Assembly: GCA_021234155.1 (NCBI GenBank)
Contig: JAJEKV010000003.1
Span: 22,783,569-22,847,568, forward strand
Direction of reading: 5' to 3'
Source: Isoetes taiwanensis
Lineage: Eukaryota > Streptophyta > Lycopodiopsida > Isoetales > Isoetaceae
DNA: 64,000 bases
Shown here piece by piece: positions 1 to 12,260 of this stretch. Position 1 is the stretch's first letter, and the number at the start of each line of letters is the position of its first letter. The notes below the pieces were generated by a model. It had not been told where the DNA came from. It searched no databases and saw only the letters and a program-made list of their open reading frames with translations. The position numbers were made by a program, and so were the translations under genes.

Positions 1-531
1 AAAGCCTTTGCGAAGTCCACAAAGCGGCAATACAAGTCCGGTAGATGATTCCGGTGTCTTCAATCAGTGCCCCGCAGTAAAGATATGGTCAATCGTTGAG
101 TGGCGGGGTCGAAAAGCCCGCTGTGTGAGGGCTCGCGACATCCGGCCTCGCCCGCCGGATCAACCGCCGCTTCGAGAATGCCACGATACAGTTTGGCAAA
201 TCTTGAACCGACCATGATCGTCGGTGGAATTGGCGGGGCAAAGGTGTGGGTCGCCCGCCTTGTGAATGGGAACAACCCCGCTTGTGGTCCATTGCGGGAA
301 ACCCTCCCGCAATGCTCAAGGAACGTGGTAGTGAGGCCAGGCACAAGCGGTACGCCCCGCCCACTTGAGTAACTCTACCGATACCATCGAGGTCACCGCC
401 TTCCCATTAGCTAGCCGCTGTGTGCCCTCCTCAACATCCTCGCCCACGAACCAATGGGGGCCATCCTGGGGGTATGGGCGCACGCTGCCCCTCGGGCGGG
501 TCATAGAGCTGCCGCAAGTAATCGCTCCCAC
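1..531 (-). pseudogene. LINE reverse transcriptase, N-terminal part (broken)
   Basis: Minus-strand translation gives GTQRLANGKAV followed by SVELLKWAG. In the next frame come IMVGSRFAKLYRGILEA and CREP, then CRFVDFAKAF at the window edge. These match the 'RLxNGKAxG..ELLKW', 'xIMxGxxLAKLYxxILE' and 'FVDFxKAFD' blocks of LINE ORF2 reverse transcriptases. The last is catalytic motif A, with its first aspartate present. At least two frame changes separate the blocks, so this is not a working enzyme. The YxDD motif would lie outside the window. Confidence 0.8.
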
Positions 532-1371
532 CGCCCGGTGTGATGTCCCCCCGTAGGGTCGGGCTAGCCTTCAAGCACTCTGCGCCAAAAGGTTCGAGGA
601 TGAGTGTCCAAAGAGTCGAACATCTCCCCCGACAAAAGGCAAGGTACCGCGCTTTTGTGTCCTTCGGGATGGGCGCAGATGCGGTGGTGGCCTCGCAAGC
701 GGCACTGGATCCGTATCGTGATTCGAAGCCGCCGCTATGTTTTTTTATCCCCGCATCAAACCATCGGTTACGAGGGAATGTTGCTGACCCCCGAGCGGCG
801 ACGCGGGGTTCCGCTAAAGCACCCCGGTCCGGCTGCATCCCGTAATAGCGAAGTCATTTGGTGCGGTCTCGCCGCTCTAGTGTGGAGGTGCACTAGTGCG
901 GGAGGGCGCCCATGAGCATCTCGGCGTAGTCCCTGCCTGCTCATAATCGAAGTCTCAACCGAGGGACGGCGAGGGGTGGCATAGTGGGGGTTCTGGCGGC
1001 TCGCCAAACCAGGTCCAAATAAAGTGGGAGGTGATTCGAAGTCGACCTCCTCATCCGCCCGTATGCTCAGGCCCACCCGGAAACGACCGATGAGATGCAT
1101 ATCTTGGCGCAACTACAAGCACATAGTCCACCACACTAGACCCTCCCCATGATTGTCCCGTCAATGCGCATGTGCACTTATGGTGAATCGGGCCACTTGT
1201 GAAAGGCCATTGCAAATTATCAAGTCAAAATGCCACATAGCAGGAGCAATTGTGCGCAAAGCGAAAGTGACTGGCTGTCATCCGACCCGCGTGGCGGGCT
1301 ACTTCTGCGGGCGTAGCTGCGAGGACATCATCGCCGAGGGGGTCAAGTCGCATGGGCTGCTCTACTCCCCG

Positions 1372-1850
1372 TCAGTGCATTGAAATCTCCAAGAAGGACG
1401 CCCTACCCAATCGCCGATGCCGCCTGTATGTCATCATATAGATCGACATACGGGTCCATCCTATCCGTGATCGGGTGGCTGCGATAGAAGGTGCCGTCTG
1501 CGTGAGGGAAATAACAAAGCGCCGTAAAAAGAGGGTTGCCACTGGTATTATGCACACGAACCCATAAGTACCGGTTGTGTCTGTCTGTCTTCTGGAGGGT
1601 AACCGAATGTGCCAAGGTTGTCCGGTAGTAGCAAGCCACTCCACCATGACCCCGCTTGTCCCCGCATGTGTATTGAAGACCGAGAAATGTTGGTAACCCC
1701 AAGAAATCGTAGCTTTGTGCTCAAAGATGCTCCCATGTCTCCATGAGGAAGATGAGATCCATACCGCTGCCACGGAGTTCGGGGATCCCCCCTCGCCAAG
1801 GGAAGCCTCGACAATTCCATGAGACCACCCGGAGGCACAATTCCTATTTG
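1372..1850 (-). pseudogene. LINE endonuclease domain (broken)
   Basis: In three alternating frames the minus strand reads blocks of the exonuclease-endonuclease-phosphatase fold: GDMGASLSTKLRFLG, then GGVACYYRTTLAHS, then RYLWVRVHNTSGNPLF and ALCYFPHADGTFY. The series ends with VLLGDFNALTG near 1,372-1,400. The GDFNA block is the conserved motif that carries catalytic Asp and Asn residues in LINE endonucleases. The domain would nick target DNA for target-primed reverse transcription. A stop (tag) precedes VLLGDFNA, and several frame changes break the reading frame. Confidence 0.8.
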
Positions 1851-2039
1851 TCAGCAGGGATGGTGGCGCGCAAATGAGTCGCTGGGAGGACGGGAAGCAG
1901 AGGCTGAGTGAGAAGTAGATGGAGCGGAGGCAGCATGTGGCTGAGAGGGCGTAGGCCGCGAGGGAGCGTGGGGAGTAGGAGCAGTGGAGAAGGGGGGCCG
2001 TGGTAGTAGAAGTGGGGGCCGCGGTACGGTGGGTTGGGG

Positions 2040-3469
2040 CTGCGGGTCCGCAGCAGTAGCAGTCAGGCCGGAAAATGTACATCCCGGGCCAACCAATCCG
2101 CGGCAAGACGCTGGCGAATGCCGACCCGACAAGCTCCCCGCTCTCTGCCTCCCGCCAGACGGGTGTGAGGTCCCGGCCCACGCATGGGGATGTCCCCTTC
2201 AACATCCGGCCCGGGCGCAATATGGCATCACGCACTGCATCCGCAACCGTGAATATGACAATGCGGTCACGTTCCGGCCGAGCCCCATGCCGCTGCGCCG
2301 AGAAATGTGAATGCCCGTCGAATGTCATCCGATCGAATGTGTGTTCGATGTTGTGGGCGCAGACTCTCCCCTCGCTGTTCTCGCATGCCTCAAACTACCA
2401 GATAGGCCTCTCCGCCGCCGGCCTCGAGTTCTCGTGGGCTCGCGGGGTCTGGGGTGGGCTAAGGCCGGTCCCGTGGCCGGGGGTGGTGGTGGTGGCCGGG
2501 ATGGCGGAGTGACTGGAGGTGGCCGGGATGGCGGGAGTGGCGGGAGAGCGGGCAAGAAGAGGGGCGGGTTGCCGGAGGCCGAGGGCGGGATAGCGTCTCC
2601 GAGCCCGCTTCGCCCCTCGGTGGAAGTCCGGAGCACAGCCTTCTGCAGAGCTCGGCCGCCGCTGGCTATCTCCCTCGCCCGCCGGGCCGCACCGACTATG
2701 AACTCCTGAGGGGAGACTGGGCTCGCTCAGGATGGTTGCCCCGCAACCCCCGGAGCTCCGTGCTCGAAGCGAGAGCGCAGCTCGAGCCCCAAGACACGGG
2801 CGCGCCGAGGGCCGGGCTTGCTGTTCCGATCTTACTCAAGAGATCCCGGTTGTGTCCGGCGGCTGTGCAAGAGCTGTGCTCCCGTGCCATGGTGGTGGCT
2901 GCCTCTACCTCCGACCGGCCGAGGGGCCGGCGGACCATCGTCTCTGCATTTGGCTCCTCTCTCTGTGTCATGGTGTCCGTGAGTGATGAACCACAGAGTC
3001 TGGGGCGGGCCCGCATGTCGGCGACCTCTGCACGGCTTCTTGCCATTTCGAAGTGTGCAAGGCCAAGGCCATCTTCCACATGCGCGTCGGCGGGTCTCCA
3101 AGCACGTGATACGGTTCTTCTCGACCCGATTTGCCTTTTGAGCACATGGGATGCCGGGACTCCATCTCCAACGCCATGCCCACCCGACCCGGGCACTTTG
3201 TTAGCCTCAATACGAGCACTGTTAGCCTCCATTCCCGCTTTGACGTGGCTCCAATTCTCTGCCGAGGCAGGAGTTCCTATGTGGTCTGAGCAATTAATCC
3301 CTTCCGGCCGGGCTGGCCTCGCTGAGGGGGCCTTAGCCTTAGCCCGAGCCTCCTTCTTCATGGAGGATGACTCTCCCCTGTCCATGATGGCTGATCGGGA
3401 CCGTTTGTGCGGCGGGCCCTCGCCTTGGGTTTCCCAGGCCGGCCCATCTTCTGTGGCCATGACTCCCAA
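2040..3469 (-). pseudogene. Probable LINE ORF1 region
   Basis: An open frame of 257 codons (3,469-2,696) starts MGVMATEDGPAWETQG. It is rich in Arg, Ser and Ala, with no domain I can name. Further along, at about 2,328-2,080, another frame reads RDRIVIFTVADAVRDAIL, then LKGTSPCVGRDLTPVWREA. That pattern of a short beta strand, an 'R-L-KGT' block and 'DLTP' resembles the C-terminal part of LINE ORF1 RNA-binding proteins. The piece between (2,636-2,330) is proline-rich, low-complexity sequence. Position 5' of the endonuclease is the main argument. Frames are broken, and the ORF1 identity is tentative. Confidence 0.45.
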
Positions 3470-3655
3470 AGTTTGAGGGGTCTCTGGCTGCGGAAAGGGT
3501 GCCTAGAATTGAATTTGGGGACTCAAGAACGCGGGCAGAGCACCTTTTGGGCTAGTCGACATCAAGTGCAAAAATCTTTATAAATTCTCCACGTATTTAC
3601 AACCCAAATGGGAGCTGTACAATCTCAATAACCATATAGAAATGGCAGTACAATT

Positions 3656-4429
3656 TCAATATGAATATACAAGTGGCTTAACATTCTCAAATGTTAAGTT
3701 CTCATTGGAAGCAACAATCTTGCCTTTAGGTTTCCTAGATTGTGGAGGCTTTCGAGGTCCTAACACCCTTAGTTTGCCCCCAACAGTCCACTCCCTCTTG
3801 CAGCTTCTGCACGTATACCTGGGTTGGCCTTGCTTCTTATTGTTCATGTAGTCGAAGCGTGTGTTATCACTGAAACACCGAGGGCAATCAAGATGGGGCA
3901 TCTCTATCTTCTGCTTCTTCATCCTTGGAGCTGTCATTTCTTGTGGCATAGTTGCCATGCTTGCTGTTGCCTGTCCGCTTCCAAGTTGAATCGAGTTGGC
4001 AACTATCTTCCTCTTCTTCATCTTTGGAGCTGCCATTCCTTGTGTTGCTTGTTGCTCCCATGGCTGCCATTCACGCGAATACGTACAAGTGTTCCAGTGT
4101 TCACTTCCAAGTCCAATTGATGCATTGACCAAGTCATACATGGCTGTACTGGCTTCTTCTGCTTCAACTTCACTATCTCCTTTGCAGAGATTTTCTTGTA
4201 TTGATTGAAAAAAGTTGACAAAGTCCTCGTCTAGGACTTCCAACTCTTTTTCTTTTTGTGACGTTTCTAGGTCAAGCTTAAGCAAGTCTTCGTTACCTCT
4301 TTTCAACACAGGCGGTTCATCGGCATCAAGTACGTCAATAGATGCTAGGGCGTCCTTCTGGTCCAAGCTCCTCAGATAGTTGAATTCCTCCGCAGTCAAA
4401 ATAAATTCTTCGTCGTCAAGCTCCGCCAT
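3656..4429 (-). CDS. Dof-type zinc finger protein with C-terminal finger
   Basis: This is an intact single-exon frame of 257 codons. The Dof finger lies at about residues 188-235: CPRC, then 21 residues, then CRSC. This is the CX2CX21CX2C spacing of Dof domains, followed by [10 protein letters not shown], which matches the family's 'RYWTxGGxLR'. Dof proteins are plant transcription factors that bind AAAG cores. The finger normally sits near the N-terminus and continues as NVPVG; here it is near the C-terminus and continues [15 protein letters not shown]. The first 100 residues are acidic ([13 protein letters not shown] and [14 protein letters not shown]), as in activation regions. Two related basic blocks, [11 protein letters not shown] and [11 protein letters not shown], come before the finger and look like nuclear localisation signals made by an internal duplication. 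The ATG at 4,429 was chosen over the upstream one at 4,528 because the broken copy at 42,801 is conserved from this Met. DNA binding is inferred. Confidence 0.85.
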   Translation of the reverse strand: MAELDDEEFILTAEEFNYLRSLDQKDALASIDVLDADEPPVLKRGNEDLLKLDLETSQKEKELEVLDEDFVNFFQSIQENLCKGDSEVEAEEASTAMYDLVNASIGLGSEHWNTCTYSREWQPWEQQATQGMAAPKMKKRKIVANSIQLGSGQATASMATMPQEMTAPRMKKQKIEMPHLDCPRCFSDNTRFDYMNNKKQGQPRYTCRSCKREWTVGGKLRVLGPRKPPQSRKPKGKIVASNENLTFENVKPLVYSY

Positions 4430-4483
4430 TGTGAAAGTCCTCCTTGAAAATGCTGTAATGCGACATGTGGAATGAATGGGAGT

Positions 4484-4490
4484 CTTATAG
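4484..4490 (-). promoter_or_regulatory. Candidate TATA box of the Dof-like gene
   Basis: The minus strand reads CTATAAG about 55 bp before the ATG at 4,429, which would leave a 5' leader of roughly 25 nt. In the broken copy at 42,740-42,760 a 14-bp piece holding this motif is missing. The loss lies exactly between two AAGAC repeats. The motif is short, so the promoter role is inferred from position only. Confidence 0.35.
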
Positions 4491-6759
4491 ACCCCGTCTT
4501 GTTGCCTTGATTCCCAAGTTATCCCCATTTCTTAAAATATCTCCTAAATATATCAGTGATATTTTTGTGCTCACGTAAATATCGCAGGGGAAAGCCGTGT
4601 ACAGATGCCCTGCTGGAGCACAGAGCCGCGGCCATGGATATACCAACACAGATTGCATTCCGACGGCCATAGATGGAGCAGTTTCAAAAGGAGGAACAAG
4701 AGATGTGGTACTATTTTTCAAAGAAATGGCGTGGAATTTCTTGCCGAGGAGCATAATGCACAGAGATTTGGCTATGGCAGGTTGTAGCTCTTAAATCCAT
4801 CAGAAATCCTTGGTAATTTAGGTTTTTATGCACTTCCTTTCCTTAAAATTTCAATATTCTAATGGTTGGTAAGAATGCACCTATGGCAGTTGAATTCTTA
4901 CAGAGAAATGGCTGCAAAGCCCGTGAACTATTTTATACTGAAAGGGTGCATCTTCAAAACATGGACCACTGATGTGGTGCATCAGTCTGCATAGGCCAGT
5001 CTATGCAACCGTTATGCAGGTTTCTCTCATACAAACTCTGCAATTTAGTAGAGATTCTGAGTTTTCCATGCCTTTCATAGAAGGTTAGCATCGTATTGCA
5101 GCATGCGGGTGGCATCAATGTTTAAAGGCAAAAATAATTGGCTGGAAAATATTAGTAGTGGTTTCTGCCAATGGACCTTCATTGGGCTAGATTTTTGACC
5201 AGTTGTGGGTGCCTTCTAGTGGCTGTTTTAATTTCTGTGATTGACCAAAGAGAGATAGTGGGAGACACCATTTCTTGAATTGGTTGGGCAGATAGGGAAT
5301 TGCACAGAATATCTGAGACAGTTGGTGTGCCATGAGTGGTGCACCTATGATGTATTCAGTTTGATTATTGAATGGAAACCTTTGATATGTTCATTGAAGA
5401 GGCTACTTTATATGGAAAGCAAGAATAAATTTTTGCTTTTGGCATGTACTGTTGAAGGATTGGAGGAATAATAAAGCTCATGACATGATTGCAGCATTGC
5501 ACGTGAGCTAGAAGAATCCTCTATGAAGCCTGAAGACTCCTATGGACATACATTATGAAGGTGGTATACGGGAACTCCAAAACAAAAAGGATGATGTAAG
5601 CAGTGCAGGTTGCTTGTTATTTCAAAAGAAGATATTGAGAAACAGAAGAAGGGAAGAGTAAGACTGATGGAATGAAGAAATTCAGCAAGCGTCTGTCCAA
5701 AGGGAACTGTCTCAGTCAGTCTTTGAAACAGAGAGCTCAATCTACCGGCGGAAGGAAATGATCTGAACCAGTGGAGAAGTTATGCTAGTTATATGTCCAA
5801 GTGAGAGTGTTGGAAGGGCTGATTCTTGAAATGGCGTGGTGCGGGTGATCGATCCGCACCAACAGATACATCTTGTCAATACATTTGAGTGTGAATGCAA
5901 TCGCAATATATTACTTGGCTCATAAGTAAAATAATGTAATGGTCATTGTGGACATGCGTGCATTTTATGTCTTTTATACCATATAATTTTGGCCCGACAT
6001 AATGTAACCATGCCCTTGACACAAGCCTGAGATATAACTGAAATTCTTGCAAGGCATTGGGGATGGGCCTAATGGGTTCCTCATATTTTTGTACTTGCCA
6101 ATCCAATGTTGTGGATGCAGTTCATCATGATGCAATGCAATGCACAGTTTGGATGTTCTTATACACAATTTTACGATTTGTATAGAATTGCTTTGGACTG
6201 TTGGTGCAAATCAGACTTTTGGGTATTGTATAATTGGATTGCTGATAGCAAATTTACCAGCACCATGAATCTTTTGGAGACTTTCATCTTTTGGAGGCTA
6301 AAGTGACTGGATACCTAAAGATCCGATGATGATTTGCTTGAATACTATGTCATTGCTCTGATAATATGCAGTGATTGAGCTATAATAGCATGCCAACAAT
6401 AAAGATGGCTACCTAAAGAGCTGATGATTATCTGCATTTGTACTATGTCATTTCTCTGATGCCATGCAGTGACTCAACTATAATAGCATGCCAACAATGA
6501 CGATGTCGTTGTTAGCACGCTCTCTAGGTATGTTTCTAACCTTCTTGGGCTATGGTTCATATTATAGGCAGTGCATCTGTTAAGTAGCTCGAACTCTTCC
6601 TTAGATTGCAGCTCTGCCATATCCTGTCTTTAAGCTAAATGCCTTCCCTTTGGTGTTTAGTAAGATTTTTTGTTTATTCTTTTTCCACAGCCCCACAATT
6701 GTAGATTGTGAGACAAGTTGTGGCTTAATAAGGCCCATACTTCTGTGGTCACAATGTCT

Positions 6760-8280
6760 AAAGCTCCATCACAAACTTAACTATCATTAAACATCTGAAC
6801 AAGCAGTAGCAGATGAGTCTTCCGCATCAAATACTTTGGGTTCCTTTCTTGAACTGCTACTTAGAGAGTTCCAGTAAAAAATTTATTTGATCTTGAATCA
6901 CATGCCGTAGATGTTCCTTCCTTCTCATTCCTGGAAATTCCTCATTTAGTTGGTTCAAGCAAAGACCACCTTAACCTATAGTTTTCTTGTTGATTGTTTT
7001 CCAACAAGCATTTTCTAGCACTCATGTTCCCGCACCAACGAGAGCAGGCAGGTCAAGTCCATGCTCTATAGCATCAGCATGAGATTAGACTAGTTCTTCC
7101 TATCAACTTTAATATCAACGTTCTGTATAGTAGAAAAAGTGTGTACATGTGCAGCATCCAAGCATTCTACTAGTACGATTCACAGCTTATGCCACATTTC
7201 ATTGAGGACTTCAGCCTTGAATTGAGAAGAACTAGCATGTAAACGGTGCAGTCTTTATTCCTTCTAATAGTTTAGAATACTCTTTGTTGCTATTATGGGA
7301 TCCTGGAGCACAGAGAGACTTTATTCGTTCGTGCCAATTGGGTGGTTTATGGGTTTACTCTTTTCTATAGACAGATTATTATCATACAATATAGTAGTGG
7401 TTAACATATTGATAGCTTAGCTTAGGGGAAATCAGAAATTTGTCATTATGCACAACATAAGAGTCATTATAAAAGTCTCAAACGTTTTTGTAGCATCTAA
7501 AACACATGAGAAGAATGGAAATGTTTTCCACAATGCCACAAATAACGCCTAAATAGCAACCAGGCTGAACTTGCATAGAATATGCCGCGCCATGAAAATA
7601 TAGAACGTGAGGAGCTTGTGGCTTAAAACGGCCCATGTTTCTGTGATTCACGGTGTCCAAAGCTCCATGGGAATCTCAAGTATTATTGAACCTCAGAACA
7701 AGCAGTAACAGATGGGTCTTCTGCATCAAATACACTTCCAAGAATCTTAACATTCATATCCATGTTCTTTTAATTTTGCCAATGAGTTTCTAATCTTCAC
7801 TTATTTAAAATAGATCAAGGACAAGAATCCCTTTTTAGGTTCCTTTCTTGAACTGCTACTTAAGGAGTTCCAGAAAAGTTTTTTGATGATCCTGAATCAC
7901 ATGCTGTAGATTTTCTAAAAGTGTAAGGCAGTTTGTGCTCTTAATAAGGTAACTTTACAGGCATTAGAAGCCATGATCCAGAGCCCTTTATTAAGTTTCC
8001 TAGCATTCAACAGATGGCCTTGCTCTGCAGCATCCAAGAATTCTACTAATACAAGTCAATGTCTATGTCACATTACATTGTGGACTTTAACCTTCACTTG
8101 AGAACAACTAGCATGCAAACAAAATCTAGAGGACTGCTCTTTTCTATAGGCAGAGGTTTGCAATGCGTCCCTACCATACATCCCTTGCAGGAAGCCTCTA
8201 ATATACAATGTGGAGTAGTGGTTAACACGTTGACAGTTGAGCTTAGGGGCAGAATCACAAAGTTCTCATTATCCATAACT
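6760..8280 (+). repeat. Direct duplication, about 0.7 kb units
   Basis: The stretch 6,760-7,470 recurs, diverged, at about 7,620-8,280. Shared landmarks are 'gaacaagcagta', 'gttcctttcttgaactgcta', 'gaactagcatg' against 'caactagcatg', and 'agtagtggttaaca'. No coding sequence is recognised in either copy. The units are non-coding as far as I can see. Confidence 0.6.
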
Positions 8281-8965
8281 AATTTGCCAGCACGTATTTG
8301 CCATTAAGGCCAAAAATTATCTGACAAATGTGTACTCATAGGAGTAGGGAACAAGTTATACATTTTTGGGAAATAAAAGCATCGGTTACTGAGACAAGTA
8401 GATGGAGATTCCTTTGTGTCATAGATAGTAACTTGATATTGTCAAAGTGTAAGGCAATTTGTGCTCTTACATTGAATAAGCCATATATGATCGGTGCAAC
8501 TCCCATTATGAAGCTTCTAAGCTACTTGTTATAACATGCACTCTGCCCTTTGACACAACATGCTTGGTTGTAGAGCCAGAAGTGTGGTTAGAAACTGCAT
8601 TGACCTCTTCATACTTAATAAGGCTAATCTCACTTTATTTCGGGCATTAAAGCCATCATCAGTGCAGCTCGTAGTGTTAAGTTTTTAACATACTTGTTAT
8701 AACATGCAGAACTCACTCTGCCTTTGACATAACATGCATGATTTGTGGCATAAGCATTAGTAAGTGTGGCAGTCCATAAGAATGCATTGTGCGCAGGCAT
8801 GGTGCTAGAAATATACAAGTTTGCACACATAATGATTAGACTAGATCTTCCTATTATCTTCAGTAACCAAGTTTCTGTATACTAGGAAAGGTATACTACA
8901 TCTGATAGCATAGACATGAAAAGATAAAAGACCAAGCAGTCAAAATAAAAGGAAGTGAATCTGTT
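8220..8965 (+). repeat. Repeat E, inverted copy of 22,105-22,910
   Basis: The reverse complement of this stretch matches 22,105-22,910. The shared landmarks are 'ttttattttgactacttgg', 'gctatcagatgtagta', 'gcacaatgcattcttatgga' and 'ttctgcccctaagctcag'. A further partial copy sits at 43,660-43,965. No coding sequence is recognised, and 8,965-9,060 is unremarkable. Confidence 0.65.
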
Positions 8966-9060
8966 TGAGCAAGTGAATCTGTGCCTTGTAGGGTGTTTTG
9001 TGCAGATTTTTGTTGGCAAGCAATGTTCGTCCTATTGCCCATTTTACATACCTTTCGCGT

Positions 9061-10267
9061 CATAGGTATCTGTGAAGCAACTTAGAAAACTTGAACCAAG
9101 TTTTATTCTTATTTTCAAAAGGAAGCTGATCAAACTTAGTAGTGGCATATGGCCTGGACTAAAAACTCTGCAACATAATTGCATATATCAGATATGCATG
9201 CTATTTTAGGCCTTTGCATGGTCTTTGGATTTATTTTTTAGGTCATGCTTCTTCAAGAAACTGTTGCAGGCTTTAGGATACTTCTTTGCTTATCTATTGC
9301 AGATGTTTGCAAATATGTAGATGGTAGTTTCACTTTCGTATATTATTGGAGTAATTAGCCTGATTCATATCTATGAATCAAATTAATGCTAAAATACATG
9401 CTACATTTGTGATTTTCTATCTAATGGCAAGTGTTTTCTATTTCATTATTTTCATGCATAACAAGATAGTTCAAGAAGAAGTCTCTAGATACGGATGTAT
9501 TGGCTAAGTGCGCATGTTTTGCAATCTCGAAGGGGTCATTTTGATTTTTTTTAGTTTGATGTTGCAGGGCAGATTGGCATATGGGCCTTATATTTCAGTA
9601 AGTCATGAGGTCTATCTTCACAACCAATATTCCATTGCGGTTGCTGGCCTTTATACCAAGAAGGATTACTGTTGGGTCTTTTAAGTTAGAGCTTTTGCAG
9701 GAAGTACTTTCTGCGGAAGAAATTCTAGGTACAAGCATTCCATTTTTTTGTTTTTATTTTATATTCTACTGGCTCAAACTGTTCAATCTGCTGGATACAT
9801 ACATATAGCTACAAGACAATCTTTCATGATGTAGAGATCTGGCTATAGTGCATCAGCTCCTTTTATGCATTGCTAGCCTGTTAACTTCCCATGACGCTCT
9901 TGCAAATGGCCACCACTCTGTATAAACAAATGGCCACCACTCTATATAAATGCCATTGATCCCAATCCTGAACTCCAGCAATTTGTATATATACCCTTGC
10001 ATCCTATTCATCTAGGCAAATACAAAGTGTAACCACATTGATGGCTTACAGATCTTTTTGCATCCTTGATGAGTTAACACCTTGATCATTCTTTTATATC
10101 CAACATTAGATGCATGATATATTTGGGAAAGGGACTATAAAAATCGATTCTTATGTATATGGTCTTCTTTATCTCTATTTTGCATATTGCTTCTATTTTA
10201 GTTTCATAAATTCGAGAGTCTGAGCTGTCTGGCAGAAATAGACATGCTCGGTTACAAATACATTATG
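9061..10267 (+). repeat. Partial copy of block A
   Basis: This stretch matches 18,277-19,418 in direct orientation and about 24,300-25,330 in inverted orientation, from 'gtatctgtgaagcaactta' to 'gacatgctcggtt'. It includes the exon-like open frame MRSIFTTNIPLRLLAF, which has no recognised domain. The next 450 bases hold no gene. Part of them (10,497-10,740) repeats at 11,682-11,925 and near 23,130-23,370. Confidence 0.7.
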
Positions 10268-10719
10268 TGACAGAAATAATGCTTAATGGTTAAGCACACA
10301 TATGTGCTGACGTGGCAGCCTGTGTATTTACATAGGACCATGATTTATAGTTTAGCATATATTTAAGTTCATGTATGCCCCTAGCTAGGTTAGGTGTCAA
10401 CATGCTGTGCTCTACACGTCATATACATGACCATCTTCTGTAGCACCGAAGAAAAACAATCCAATCCATCATTTCTTTTTCTGAGTTCTTATACACATTA
10501 GAATTCATTCAATTCTTCTTAACATCTTTATTTAAATATATAATTTGCCGATACTATATAAAGGGAGTCCTAAAAGGGATTAGCCAGGTAATGGCACATA
10601 AAATACAATGCCACTACATCTACTGAGTGCACTACATGATGTCACAATCAGATATGTTTATGGGTCTATAGGGAATGATGTGAATGTAGTATATGATACA
10701 ATTAAGTCCCAATGCTTGG

Positions 10720-12260
10720 ATATATAATCACCACGCTCTAAAGTCTAATCATTACATGTGAAAACTTGTATATTTCTGGCACTATGCCTGCGCACAATGC
10801 ATTCTTATGGACATAAAATGTAGACTCTAAATCACAGCCTTCCTGTCACACTTGTCAATGCTTATGCTACAAACCAAGCGGGTTATGTCAAAGGTGGAGT
10901 CAGTTCTGCATGTTATAACAAGTACGTAAAAAATATAACACAAATGAACAGACCGATCATGGCTTCTAAGCCCGAAATAAAGTGAGATTAGCCTGATTAA
11001 ATGTAAGAGCACAAACTGCTTTACGCTTGAGAAGATCAAGTTACTAGCTAAGGCATAAAGAAATCTCAATGCAGTTTCTAACCACACTTCATGCCACACT
11101 TACCAATGCCTCTACAAGCAAGCATGTTATGTCAAAGGCAGAGTGCATGTTATAACAAGTAGCTTAGAAACTTAATAATGGGAGATGCACCGATCATATA
11201 TGGCTTATTGAATGTAAGAGAACAAACTGCCTTACACTTTCACACAAAGGAATCTCCATCTAGTTGTCTCAGTAACCAGTAACCGATGCTTTTATTTCCA
11301 AAAAACGTATAACTTGTTCCTTGCTCCTAGAAGTCACATTTATCAGATTATTGGCAAACTAGGTGCGCTTAATGGCAAATACATGCTGGCAACTTAGTTA
11401 TGCTTGATAAGAACTTTGCAATTCTGCCCCTAAGCTCAGCTGTCAACGTGTTAATTGCATGAGTCCCAAGCAATATTCTTAAACTATTTTCTGGAGAAAT
11501 GACATGGGGTATATTTCCCATGTAGAGATGTTACACATGGGAGTCCAACTAAGCTGGTGTCTAAAGTCTTGAAGATGCTCTAACTCGTGTGCTTTCCTCC
11601 TAGCTCCATCTGCAAAGGCTGCCTTCTTGGACATGGCATTGGGATTTAAAGACTTATAAATTGCATCATTGCAGTTACAATTCATTCAATTGTGCTTAGC
11701 ATCTTTATTTAAATATATAGTTTGTCGATACTATATAAAGGGAGTCCTAAAAGGAATTAGCTAGGTATGGCACATAAAATACAATGCTACTATATCTACT
11801 GTGTGCACTACCTGATGTCACAATCATATGTTTATGAATCTATAGGAAATGATATGAGTGTAGTATCTGATACAATTAAATCCCAGTGCTTGGACATATA
11901 ATCACAAAACTCTAAAGTGTTTATGATAAGAAAGATAGATTTTGAGAAATCCAGCTAATTGAAAGATTTTCATTTTGATTATATTTTACCCAACTAAAAT
12001 GCCACATTTGTAGTCTTAGATCCATACGTTAATTACTCGTTTGTCCAACAGGTTTGCAAACTTTATTCTATTCTAATTTGCTTTTAGAAATTCTAATGGG
12101 ACAGAATATACCTCAGTAGTAGATTTTATGTAAGTAATGCATCTGCAGTGACGATGCCAACATAATGCTCTTCGTACTTAATATTGTTCTTGCATCCACT
12201 GCACATGAATGCCAAGATTAACATAAGATGAAACACACAAAATACAACACATATTTATGC
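10720..12260 (+). repeat. Repeat E', direct copy of 22,205-23,795
   Basis: The stretch follows 22,205-23,795 almost base for base from 'acttgtatatttct' to 'gaaacacacaaaa'. It includes 'ttctgcccctaagctcagc' and 'tatataaagggagtccta'. It is AT-rich with no recognised coding sequence. Confidence 0.75.

Larger units (their letters stand above)
1..3476 (-). mobile_element. Degraded LINE retrotransposon, 5' part
   Basis: The minus strand reads, from right to left, an ORF1-like region (about 3,469-2,040), an apurinic-type endonuclease (about 1,850-1,370) and the start of a reverse transcriptase (531-1). This is the normal LINE order. Frame changes are frequent and no domain is open throughout. The window edge cuts the element at the reverse transcriptase motif FVDFAKAF. 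The stretch 532-1,370 should be the endonuclease-to-RT linker, and I can align only scraps of it. The GC content is clearly higher than in the DNA from 3,560 onward. The 5' end of the element lies near 3,476, about 80 bp from the start of the inverted segmental duplication. Confidence 0.8.
3558..6686 (+). repeat. Left arm of inverted segmental duplication (Dof arm)
   Basis: This stretch is closely similar to the reverse complement of 37,214-43,632. Matching landmarks are the poly-tract 'gacatcaagtgca' at the outer end, the Dof-like gene, the line 'aatggctgcaaagcccgtgaac', and 'ggctatggttcatattata' near the inner end. The right arm is longer because it contains a 3.4-kb anion-channel segment at 38,100-41,485 that is absent here. 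Between 4,430 and 6,686 I see no gene. The short open frames there are shared with the partner arm but have no recognisable domain. Confidence 0.85.

Noticed and set aside
2325..2636. Proline-rich 103-codon frame on the minus strand
   Set aside because: It is low-complexity sequence from GGTGG-type repeats inside the LINE, without a domain and with other frames also open.
2736..3476. 246-codon plus-strand open frame in the GC-rich left end
   Set aside because: It is the complement of the LINE ORF1 region on the minus strand. High GC makes long frames on both strands, and the endonuclease and reverse transcriptase fix the element's direction as minus.
9605..9808. Exon-like frame MRSIFTTNIPLRLLAF, also at 18,788 and 24,870
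   Set aside because: It is conserved only because the surrounding repeat is duplicated. No recognised domain and no second exon could be joined, so it is not listed as a gene.
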